This document shows positions 7,711-12,345 of a DNA stretch of 12,345 bases, one piece after another (position 1 is the first letter of the stretch; every line of letters starts with the position of its first letter). The stretch spans positions 1 through 12,345 of the forward strand of contig VHDM01000033.1 of assembly GCA_016876055.1 (NCBI GenBank), read 5' to 3'. Both the position numbers and the translations under genes were made by a program. The notes beneath the pieces were generated by a model. That model worked only from the letters and a program-made list of their open reading frames with translations, made no database searches and was not told the origin of the DNA. Source of the DNA: Verrucomicrobiota bacterium (GTDB lineage Bacteria > Verrucomicrobiota > Verrucomicrobiia > Methylacidiphilales > Verrucolacustridaceae).

Positions 7711-7740
7711 TTGCCCTCGCGGGGCCCTCGCGGGTAGAAT
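7711..7740 (+). promoter_or_regulatory. Putative accA promoter (leaderless layout)
   Basis: TTGCCC (7711-7716) and TAGAAT (7735-7740) are separated by 18 nt and resemble a sigma-70-type promoter (4/6 and 5/6 matches). Only 8 nt lie between the -10 and the accA ATG, so transcription would begin at or within a base or two of the ATG. This agrees with the absence of a Shine-Dalgarno. The spacer is made of a tandem CCCTCGCGGG repeat. Confidence 0.5.
7714..7734. repeat. Tandem CCCTCGCGGG repeat inside the accA promoter
   Basis: Two exact 10-nt copies (7714-7723 and 7725-7734) stand 11 bp apart, so they face the same side of the helix. They fill the space from the -35 hexamer up to the base before the -10. 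This is a plausible site for a regulator acting on accA, or a slippage-generated duplication. Confidence 0.6.
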
Positions 7741-7748
7741 TTCCCTTC

Positions 7749-8720
7749 ATGGCCGAGGCCAAAGCCATCGCCCCGTTGGAGTTTGAAAAGCCCCTCGTTG
7801 AATTCGAGAAGCGGCTCGATGAGTTGCGCGGACTCACCGGCAAACAGAAGATCGAGGCCGGCACCGAAATCACCTCCCTCGAGAAAAAACTCGAGGAGGC
7901 CCGCCGCGATATTTACGGCAAACTCAGCCCTTGGCAGCGGGTCCAGATCGTCCGCCATCCCCAACGTCCCTACCTCCTCGACTACCTCCGCCTGGGCGCC
8001 ACCGAAGTCGTCGAGCTGGGCGGCGACCGCGCCTTTGGCGACGATCACGCCCTGATCGGCGGCTTTGCCATGATCGGCCCACAGAAGGTCGTCTTCCTCG
8101 GCCACCAGAAAGGCCGGGACACCAAGGAAAACCTCATGCGCAACTTTGGCTGCGCCCACCCAGAAGGCTACCGCAAGGCCCTTCGCCTGATGCGTCTCGC
8201 TGACCGCTTTGGCCTTCCCATCGTCAGCTTCATCGACACTCCCGGCGCTTTTCCCGGGGTGCCCAGCGAGGAGCGCCACATCGCCGAAGCCATCGCCGTG
8301 AATCTCCGCGAAATGTTCAACCTCCGTGTCCCCATCATCGCTGTGGTCATCGGCGAGGGCGGCAGTGGCGGCGCTCTTGGGATCGGGGTGGCCGACCGGG
8401 TTCTGATGCTGGAAAATGCCTATTACTCCGTCATCTCCCCCGAGGGCTGTGCCAGCATCCTTTGGAAAGACCGGGCGTTTGCCCCACAGGCCGCCGAGGC
8501 CTTGCGCATCTCCGCCGGGGATCTGCTCGATCTAAAATTGGTGGATGAAATCGTCCCGGAACCGGAAGGCGGCGCCCACCGCGATTGGGAGACCACCGTC
8601 AAAGCCTGCGTGGAAAAAGTTTCCAGACACCTCGCCGAATTAAGCCACCTCTCTCCGGAAAAACTGATCGCCGGTCGGCAGGATCGCTATCGCAAGATCG
8701 GCTCCGTCCAGGAACATTGA
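7749..8720 (+). CDS. accA: Acetyl-CoA carboxylase carboxyltransferase subunit alpha
   Basis: This is the partner of AccD in the malonyl-CoA-forming carboxyltransferase. The 323-residue length fits the family. Seen: an N-terminal helical region (about 15-60) with LEFEKPLVEFEKRLDELR; GRDTKENLMRNFGCAHPEGY at 122-141; FIDTPGAFPG at 161-170; IGEGGSGGALGIGVADRVLM at 201-220, the oxyanion-hole region; and YSVISPEGCASILWKD at 226-241. Where E. coli has AEERGQ, this protein has SEERHI (173-178), a variant possibly shared by its own phylum. The ATG at 7749 is the only sensible start, and no Shine-Dalgarno precedes it. A -10-like TAGAAT ends 8 nt upstream, suggesting a leaderless mRNA. The gene is divergent from the CPBP operon that carries accD, and convergent with the bactofilin gene. 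Confidence 0.97.
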   Translation: MAEAKAIAPLEFEKPLVEFEKRLDELRGLTGKQKIEAGTEITSLEKKLEEARRDIYGKLSPWQRVQIVRHPQRPYLLDYLRLGATEVVELGGDRAFGDDHALIGGFAMIGPQKVVFLGHQKGRDTKENLMRNFGCAHPEGYRKALRLMRLADRFGLPIVSFIDTPGAFPGVPSEERHIAEAIAVNLREMFNLRVPIIAVVIGEGGSGGALGIGVADRVLMLENAYYSVISPEGCASILWKDRAFAPQAAEALRISAGDLLDLKLVDEIVPEPEGGAHRDWETTVKACVEKVSRHLAELSHLSPEKLIAGRQDRYRKIGSVQEH

Positions 8721-8730
8721 TTCGGAGGAG

Positions 8731-8750
8731 TTTCCGCGGCTTCGCGGAAA
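8731..8750 (+). terminator. Hairpin after accA
   Basis: TTTCCGCG and CGCGGAAA form an 8-bp stem with a GCTT loop, 10 nt after the accA stop and between two convergent genes. It is followed by A residues rather than T on the plus strand, so it is not a classical intrinsic terminator. It may stabilise 3' ends or block converging transcription. Confidence 0.35.
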
Positions 8751-8773
8751 AAAATCAGCCGCGCCTTACGGCT
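8748..8773 (-). terminator. Intrinsic terminator of the bactofilin gene
   Basis: Read on the minus strand, AGCCG and CGGCT form a 5-bp stem around a 7-nt loop that includes the stop codon, followed by GA and seven T residues. The position directly at the gene end and the T-run support termination; the short stem makes it modest. Confidence 0.5.
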
Positions 8774-9212
8774 TGCGTCCCAGCAGTCCGCCCAACGCTC
8801 CCGGCTTCTTCGGCTCCTCGGAACTCGTCGGACTAGCCGGAGACGCATGCCCATTTTGGTGGCGACGGGCAGCCGCTTTGTCCGGATCCACTTCCATCTC
8901 GATGTGGCCCTTCACGCTGGCCCCGTCGTTGATCACCACCCGCGGGGCACGGATATCACCCACCACATAGCCGCCGTTGACGATCTCCACCTTCTCCTTC
9001 ACGGCAATATTGCCGACCACGCCCCCGGCGATGTTAAGGTTGGTCGCGTCCAGATCAGCTTTGACCAACCCGCTGTCCCGGATCATCACGGAGGTTTCGA
9101 TCTGCACCCGCCCCTCTACGGTACCCTCGATTATCAGGGGTTCACTGCCGGAGATTTCACCCTTGATGGTAACGCTTTTACCAATGACAGTCTGGGAATT
9201 ATCGTGGGTCAT
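8766..9212 (-). CDS. Bactofilin-family polymerising protein
   Basis: Bactofilins self-assemble into filaments that scaffold cell-wall enzymes, stalks or polar structures at the inner face of the membrane. In this 148-residue protein, residues about 8-106 show the alternating hydrophobic/Gly pattern of the right-handed beta-helix (DUF583) core: SVTIKGEISG, LIIEGTVEGRV, LNIAGGVVGNI and VVINDGASVKGHIE. There is no transmembrane segment. The N-terminal tail is very short, and the C-terminal tail (about 112-148) is rich in Ala, Pro, Ser and Lys and ends KKPGALGGLLGRKP. Such disordered tails often bind partners. The ATG is well placed but lacks a clear Shine-Dalgarno. The only same-strand neighbour is the methyltransferase 104 nt upstream, and no peptidase or cell-wall gene is adjacent. 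Confidence 0.93.
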   Translation of the reverse strand: MTHDNSQTVIGKSVTIKGEISGSEPLIIEGTVEGRVQIETSVMIRDSGLVKADLDATNLNIAGGVVGNIAVKEKVEIVNGGYVVGDIRAPRVVINDGASVKGHIEMEVDPDKAAARRHQNGHASPASPTSSEEPKKPGALGGLLGRKP

Positions 9213-9316
9213 ATCTGCTTTTGAGGGTATTTGTGTTAAACAAACATACTTCAGAAATCGACGGTCAGCGTCAAGAACCCATCCCCGCCTTTTTCACATC
9301 CCCGAGCCCTTGCCCA
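9213..9316 (-). promoter_or_regulatory. Intergenic region upstream of bactofilin
   Basis: This 104-nt spacer between the methyltransferase stop and the bactofilin start holds a TTGACG hexamer (9269-9274, minus) as a possible -35. The best -10-like hexamers downstream (AAGTAT, TATGTT) are weak or badly spaced. A bactofilin promoter here is likely from the position but is not well defined by sequence. Confidence 0.3.
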
Positions 9317-9937
9317 TCAACCTTTTCGAAAAGTGACCCGCCACGCGTGGGCCCCGTCCGGCCTTACGCGGTCCCAGTACCGGCATCGCACCGCCTCCTC
9401 GAGCGTCCAACCCTTGCCGAAAGCCCCGGCAATACTCTCCCGATGGAGCCGGCGTGGACCCGGCTCCCGCGTCTCCAACTCACTGAAGGACAAAATATGC
9501 AGACGACCGCCAAGGGACAAAACGGCTTCCAAACCACGCACATACGCAGGCCTCTCCTCGTCCTCAAAAATATGGAAAAGCGCACAATCCAGGATCGTTT
9601 CCGCTTCCAGCCCGCTGTCTTCGAGTTTTAAGGCATCGCCCAAAAGAAATTCCGGTGGTTGGGAAAACCCTGCTTTCACCGCCTTCTCTCGCGCCCTCCG
9701 CAAGGCCTCCGGCACCACATCCATTCCCAGCACCCGGTAGCCCCGCCGGGCCAGCTCCCAGGCGTTGTCCCCGGCGCCGCAGCCCAAATCTAAAATCGGC
9801 GACGCAAACTTTCCTTCGTCGATCAACCGCAGCACCTCCGGCTGCGGCCGATCAATCTGCCACGGCAAATCCCCTTTCTCATAACGCTCAAAAAATTCCC
9901 CATGTGACACCGCACGATTGCCAGGCGTGGTTTCCAT
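9317..9937 (-). CDS. Class I SAM-dependent methyltransferase
   Basis: This 206-residue cytosolic protein has the Rossmann-type methyltransferase fold. Seen: motif I ILDLGCGAGDNAWELA at 48-63 (SAM binding); an acidic residue at the end of strand 2 (VLGMD, Asp73); and FLLGDAL at 97-103. The N-terminal YEKGDLPWQIDRPQPEV segment is characteristic of a family sometimes annotated as thiopurine/tellurite-resistance-like or type 12/25 methyltransferases. The C-terminus (SFSELETREPGPRRLHRESI) fits the same group. The substrate is unknown and the neighbours give no hint. The ATG at 9935-9937 is preceded by GAAGA but no strong Shine-Dalgarno. It is upstream of bactofilin on the same strand and may or may not be cotranscribed with it. 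Confidence 0.88.
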   Translation of the reverse strand: METTPGNRAVSHGEFFERYEKGDLPWQIDRPQPEVLRLIDEGKFASPILDLGCGAGDNAWELARRGYRVLGMDVVPEALRRAREKAVKAGFSQPPEFLLGDALKLEDSGLEAETILDCALFHIFEDEERPAYVRGLEAVLSLGGRLHILSFSELETREPGPRRLHRESIAGAFGKGWTLEEAVRCRYWDRVRPDGAHAWRVTFRKG

Positions 9938-10141
9938 TCTTCGTAGTCTGTCGCCCCTGCCTCTGAAATCAAAAATCTAAAAATCCCCACCCCCATCTCC
10001 GCGATTCCATCTTCCTGATCCCCACCAGCCCGCTGCGTCTGGGCGGTGAAAAATCAATCCCCTCCTTCTGCTCCCCTGAACGTAAACCCACCCGTCAAAG
10101 ACCCGCGGAACTTTCGATCCTGCCAACCGTCAACCCAGCAC
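9938..10141. other. Intergenic region, strand-asymmetric, no gene seen
   Basis: About 200 nt between the PAS-like gene and the methyltransferase. The plus strand is strongly pyrimidine-rich (minus purine-rich), and no convincing small gene, hairpin terminator or promoter pair is visible. Two TTGACGG-type stretches occur on the minus strand (around 10092-10098 and 10124-10130), but neither has a fitting -10. Confidence 0.5.
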
Positions 10142-10564
10142 CTACGCCGCCAACAAACCCGAAAACTCGTCCGCATTCAGCTCAAACAGTAGTTCGTAAA
10201 TTTCCGCCACCCCATCGGACATCCCCGCCGCCGCCGCCCCCACGATCTGCCGGATTACCGCAAAACCCTCCACCTCTCCGGTCGCATCCCGCAAGGGAAT
10301 GAAATCAATCCGCATCCGGCCCCGACCTTTGGCAGACGGTTTCCCCTCCGCACTGCAACCGTTGCCGTTGGAAAGATCGCGGATCAGGCTTCGGATCTGC
10401 CCCTTCGCCACATGCGCCCCTTTCCAAACTGCATGAACCGAGGCCCCCACCACTTTTCGGTGCAGCCCCGTCGCCCAGCGAATGCGAAGTTCCCGATCGA
10501 TCAGCGCCACGGTATGCCCGGAATTCTTCAGCGCCCCGACAATCAATTGCTGGATGCACTCCAT
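10142..10564 (-). CDS. Small single-domain PAS-like protein
   Basis: I do not recognise a named gene. The 140-residue protein has a PAS-like layout: an N-terminal helix (MECIQQLIVGALKNSGHT), then TVALIDRELRIRWATG (18-33), which resembles the first PAS strands, and IDFIPLRDATGEVEGFAVI (86-104), which resembles the last strands of a PAS core. Between them, about 66-82 is a Gly/Ser/Lys-rich insertion. The C-terminus (EIYELLFELNADEFSGLLAA) is acidic and probably helical. There is no kinase, DNA-binding or cyclase output domain and no membrane segment, so it would be a lone sensor or adaptor. The start at 10564 is preceded by a TATCAT -10-like hexamer 15 nt upstream (10580-10585, minus). It is divergent from btpA. 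PAS assignment is by pattern only. Confidence 0.68.
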   Translation of the reverse strand: MECIQQLIVGALKNSGHTVALIDRELRIRWATGLHRKVVGASVHAVWKGAHVAKGQIRSLIRDLSNGNGCSAEGKPSAKGRGRMRIDFIPLRDATGEVEGFAVIRQIVGAAAAGMSDGVAEIYELLFELNADEFSGLLAA

Positions 10565-10749
10565 AAATGGAAGCTTCTCATGATAATCTGCTACTGGACC
10601 GCTTACTTACAATCATTATTTTTAATTTTGTTCACATCTGTAAGCGTTATTGGTCAGCATTTTACAAATTTTCTACTCAATAGACTCATTTTTTTGAGGG
10701 TGGTTTAACTTTTGACTGCTCCCGCTTCCTCGGTGGATACTCCCTGGAA
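10565..10749. promoter_or_regulatory. AT-rich divergent promoter region between PAS-like gene and btpA
   Basis: This 185-nt region is far more AT-rich than the rest of the window, with T-runs around 10618-10630 and 10689-10695. A 7-bp inverted repeat, CGCTTAC (10600-10606) and GTAAGCG (10640-10646), has centres 40 bp apart, about four helical turns, as expected for paired regulator sites. TATCAT on the minus strand (10580-10585) is a candidate -10 for the PAS-like gene. The btpA promoter lies at the other end. Confidence 0.5.
10712..10741 (+). promoter_or_regulatory. Putative btpA promoter (leaderless layout)
   Basis: TTGACT (10712-10717) and GATACT (10736-10741) are 18 nt apart (5/6 and 4/6 matches to the sigma-70 consensus). 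The -10 ends 8 nt before the ATG, the same spacing as at accA. No Shine-Dalgarno stands at a usable distance, so the mRNA may start at the ATG. Confidence 0.5.
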
Positions 10750-11559
10750 ATGTCTGCCGCAAAAAAAATTATCGCGGGTCTTCTCCCGGGGAAATGCCTA
10801 ATCGGCGTGGTTCACCTGCCCGCGCTCCCGGGCGCACCTGCCTACGGCGGCAAACTCGATCCCATCCGGCAGTCCATGCGCCGCGACCTGCTGGCCCTCA
10901 AAAAAGGAGGGGCCCACGCAATCATCCTGGAAAACTTCGGGGATGCCCCCTTTGCCGCCGACGACGCCGGCCCAGTCGCTGTCGCCTGTCTCACCTCCCT
11001 CGCCTGCGAGGCTCGTGAGCTTTTTCCGGGACCGCTCGGCATCAATCTTCTCCGCAACGATGGGGTCGGCGCCATGGCTGTGGCGGCCGCCTCGGGGGCT
11101 GACTTCATCCGCGTCAACGTCCTCGTCGGCGCCCGCCTGGCCGACCAAGGCGTCCTCCATGGCATCGCGGAAAAGCTCCTTCGTTTCCGGAAACGCATTG
11201 GCGCCGGCCACATCCGCGTCTTTGCCGATGTGGATGTCAAACACTCCGCCCCGCTGGCTCCGGGCTACTCCATCGAGGACGAGGCCCGGGACGCCTGGGA
11301 ACGCGGCGGCGCCGATGCCCTCATTCTCAGCGGTGCCGGCACCGGCCACGGCACCGATCCCGACCACCTGCGCCGGGCCCACGCCGCCGCCCCCCGGGCC
11401 CCGCTCCTCCTCGGCAGCGGCACCACCCTACAAAATCTGCGCGAGTTCCTGCCCGAAGCTTCCGGCTTTATCGTCGGCACCGCCCTCAAGCGGTCTGGAA
11501 AAATCGATCCCGCCCGCGTCCGGGCCTTTGTCCGAGCCTTGGCCAAAGCCGACCGCTGA
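10750..11559 (+). CDS. btpA: BtpA/SgcQ-family TIM-barrel protein
   Basis: The family (PF03437) was named for a cyanobacterial protein needed for photosystem I biogenesis. It also occurs widely in non-photosynthetic bacteria and archaea, where its function is unknown. Seen in 269 residues: IGVVHLPALPGAPAYGG (18-34); AIILENFGDAPF (57-68); LGINLLRNDG (96-105); ADFIRVNVLVGARLADQG (117-134); FADVDVKHSAPL (158-169); ALILSGAGTGHGTD (190-203); and the C-terminal phosphate-binding-like LLLGSGTT and FIVGTALK. These order as successive beta-strand ends of a TIM barrel. The start is the ATG at 10750. It is followed after 4 nt by the small membrane protein, with which it probably shares a transcript. No photosynthesis gene is visible, so the original role name should not be transferred. 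Confidence 0.92.
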   Translation: MSAAKKIIAGLLPGKCLIGVVHLPALPGAPAYGGKLDPIRQSMRRDLLALKKGGAHAIILENFGDAPFAADDAGPVAVACLTSLACEARELFPGPLGINLLRNDGVGAMAVAAASGADFIRVNVLVGARLADQGVLHGIAEKLLRFRKRIGAGHIRVFADVDVKHSAPLAPGYSIEDEARDAWERGGADALILSGAGTGHGTDPDHLRRAHAAAPRAPLLLGSGTTLQNLREFLPEASGFIVGTALKRSGKIDPARVRAFVRALAKADR

Positions 11560-11563
11560 ATCC

Positions 11564-12049
11564 TTGTTCTCCCCTGTCCACATCGTGGCCGGCATGGCTC
11601 TGGCCAAAGTCGTCCCCGGAGGTGAAATCCCGGTCTTTCTGACTGCTATCCTCAGCCATCTTGCTTTGGACGCCATCCCCCACGGTGACACCGGCATCGG
11701 TCACTGGGTCCATTCTTCTCCCGATCGAAAAACCAAGCTCTCCCGCCTGCTTCCCATGTCCATCGCCGACCAACTCATTGCCCTGATCGTGTTTCTCATC
11801 CTTTTGCGATCTCCGGCTTTCGCCGCGGTTCCCCTGCCCCTCCTGCTCACGGGAGCGATCGGCTCGATGCTCCCCGACTACCTCACCGGCATCCGCGACC
11901 TCCTGCAACGCCCTCCCTCCTGGCTCGAAACACTCCACCGCCTCCACGACCGCTGCCACTTCCACGACCGCGACCCTTTCTCCATTCGCGGGGGCCTCAT
12001 CTTTCAGGCTCTCCTTATCCTCGTTTCTATTTTCCTCGCTTGGCGCTAG
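11564..12049 (+). CDS. Small integral membrane protein with His/Asp motifs
   Basis: I do not recognise a named gene. The frame is open far upstream inside btpA, but that part is a shadow. From the TTG at 11564 the protein has 161 residues. Seen: VHIVAGMAL (His6); ILSHLALDAIPHGD (29-42), with His32, Asp36, His40 and Asp42; a polar loop; hydrophobic segments at about 68-82, 88-103 and 144-160; SMLPDYLTGI (101-110); and a histidine-rich HRLHDRCHFHD (125-135). The pattern is like small, mostly uncharacterised membrane proteins that combine HxxxG, SHxxLDxxPH and LPD motifs, some loosely related to the YdjM/metal-dependent hydrolase-like group, so a metal-binding membrane enzyme is possible. The TTG keeps His6, while GTG 11585 and ATG 11594 would lose it. 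No Shine-Dalgarno is seen. The TAG stop lies inside a repeat. Confidence 0.7.
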   Translation: MFSPVHIVAGMALAKVVPGGEIPVFLTAILSHLALDAIPHGDTGIGHWVHSSPDRKTKLSRLLPMSIADQLIALIVFLILLRSPAFAAVPLPLLLTGAIGSMLPDYLTGIRDLLQRPPSWLETLHRLHDRCHFHDRDPFSIRGGLIFQALLILVSIFLAWR

Positions 12050-12075
12050 GGAGGAGCCGTTGTCCCTAACCGCCC
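12047..12075. repeat. Dispersed repeat, copy A (contains stop codon of the membrane protein)
   Basis: Begins TAGGGAGG and continues GAGCCG...CCGCCC. It matches the copy at 12110-12138 over most of 28 bases with the same TTGTCCC centre, 63 bp away. The gene's TAG stop is its first three bases. Confidence 0.6.
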
Positions 12076-12109
12076 GCGCCGAATTCTGATCCGATTTGGC
12101 ACTTTCGAA

Positions 12110-12138
12110 TAGGGAGGGCGGCTTGTCCCCAAGCCGCC
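12110..12138. repeat. Dispersed repeat, copy B, with hairpin
   Basis: Begins TAGGGAGG like copy A. It contains a 9-bp inverted repeat, GGCGGCTTG (12117-12125) and CAAGCCGCC (12130-12138), with a TCCC loop. It has the look of a REP-like element; no clean T-run follows, so a terminator role is secondary. Confidence 0.65.
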
Positions 12139-12170
12139 TCGTTAAACTTTCATAAATCATTTTTTGACAA

Positions 12171-12192
12171 GGCGGGCTACGGAGAGCCCGCC
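12171..12192. repeat. Palindromic element GGCGGGCT-AGCCCGCC
   Basis: Eight-bp arms, GGCGGGCT (12171-12178) and AGCCCGCC (12185-12192), flank ACGGAG, followed by CTACC. This kind of short GC palindrome is abundant between genes in several Verrucomicrobiota genomes (recalled, not searched). Confidence 0.6.
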
Positions 12193-12208
12193 CTACCGGA
12201 TCTCAATT

Positions 12209-12221
12209 CCGGCTTCGCCGG
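12209..12221. repeat. Small hairpin CCGGC-TTC-GCCGG
   Basis: Five-bp stem with a 3-nt loop, part of the same palindrome cluster. Confidence 0.45.
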
Positions 12222-12264
12222 TTCCCTCCATCACGAAAGACGAAAAAACTAACCAACTACCCAA

Positions 12265-12299
12265 CAGCCTACAGCCTGTAGCCTATCGCCTATCAGCCA
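12265..12299. repeat. Imperfect 7-nt tandem repeat, five units
   Basis: Units CAGCCTA, CAGCCTG, TAGCCTA, TCGCCTA and TCAGCCA follow each other without gaps. The period is too short and the array has no spacers, so it is not a CRISPR. It looks like a slippage-prone simple repeat. Confidence 0.65.
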
Positions 12300-12302
12300 A
12301 CA

Positions 12303-12332
12303 GGGGCGCAGCCCCGTTTGGAACTGCGCCCC
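12303..12332. repeat. Inverted repeat GGGGCGCAG-CTGCGCCCC
   Basis: Nine-bp arms (12303-12311 and 12324-12332) are separated by 12 nt. An alternative inner fold, GGGG-CGCAG-CCCC (12303-12315), competes with it. Part of the intergenic cluster; no gene is visible from 12050 to the window end. Confidence 0.6.
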
Positions 12333-12345
12333 CGATCGGCTTCCC

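Noticed and set aside
10684..10700. CTCA/TGAG hairpin with a T-rich loop as a terminator before btpA
   Set aside because: The stem is only 4 bp and there is no upstream plus-strand gene to terminate.
10943..12049. A single 368-codon plus-strand gene
   Set aside because: The first two thirds lie out of frame inside btpA and are Ser/Pro/Ala-rich noise. Only the part from about 11564 has protein-like character, so I annotated that alone.
12265..12299. Possible CRISPR array
   Set aside because: Units are 7 nt with no spacers and there are no cas genes.
1..12345. tRNA, rRNA or riboswitch
   Set aside because: No cloverleaf, rRNA-like stretch or recognisable riboswitch core was seen in the intergenic regions, which are mostly under 210 nt.

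Overview
The window is a GC-rich, gene-dense bacterial chromosome segment with 14 protein-coding genes that I can support, no RNA genes, no CRISPR array and no insertion sequence. The gene content is mostly housekeeping. The sdhCAB set is of the B type: a single five-helix di-heme cytochrome b subunit, with Fe-S and flavoprotein subunits resembling those of Bacteroidota and the PVC bacteria. This, a split accA/accD, a bactofilin, and short palindromic repeats of the GGCGGGCT...AGCCCGCC kind make me favour a Verrucomicrobiota-like organism. That assignment is an inference from remembered family resemblance, not from a search.

Left part (1-7649), all on the minus strand and read right to left: a CPBP-type intramembrane protease, comF, accD, folC and a HAD hydrolase, then after 87 bases the succinate dehydrogenase/fumarate reductase genes sdhC, sdhA and sdhB. 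The first five are packed without real gaps (17-nt overlap, 14-nt gap, then two 4-nt overlaps), so they look like one operon. The sdh genes are translationally coupled by GTGA and ATGA overlaps and are preceded by a perfect 19-bp palindrome that looks like an operator. folC has no standard start codon that keeps its conserved N-terminus. A CTG in a CTGA overlap with the accD stop is the best start.

Middle (7650-9937): accA runs rightward, divergent from the protease operon, so the two carboxyltransferase subunits of acetyl-CoA carboxylase come from opposite strands within one locus. accA is convergent with a bactofilin gene, and hairpins lie between them. A SAM-dependent methyltransferase lies upstream of the bactofilin on the same strand.

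Right part (9938-12345): a small PAS-like protein (minus) and a BtpA-family TIM-barrel protein (plus) diverge from a conspicuously AT-rich intergenic region. btpA is followed, 4 nt later, by a small membrane protein with conserved-looking His/Asp motifs. The last 300 bases contain no gene but hold a dense cluster of palindromic and tandem repeats. One of these repeats supplies the stop codon of the membrane protein.

I see no defence, mobile or biosynthetic system that I would call new. The most useful observations are regulatory and structural: matching promoter layouts that predict leaderless mRNAs for accA and btpA, the sdhC operator-like palindrome, the CTG start of folC, the PAS/btpA divergent locus, and the repeat cluster.
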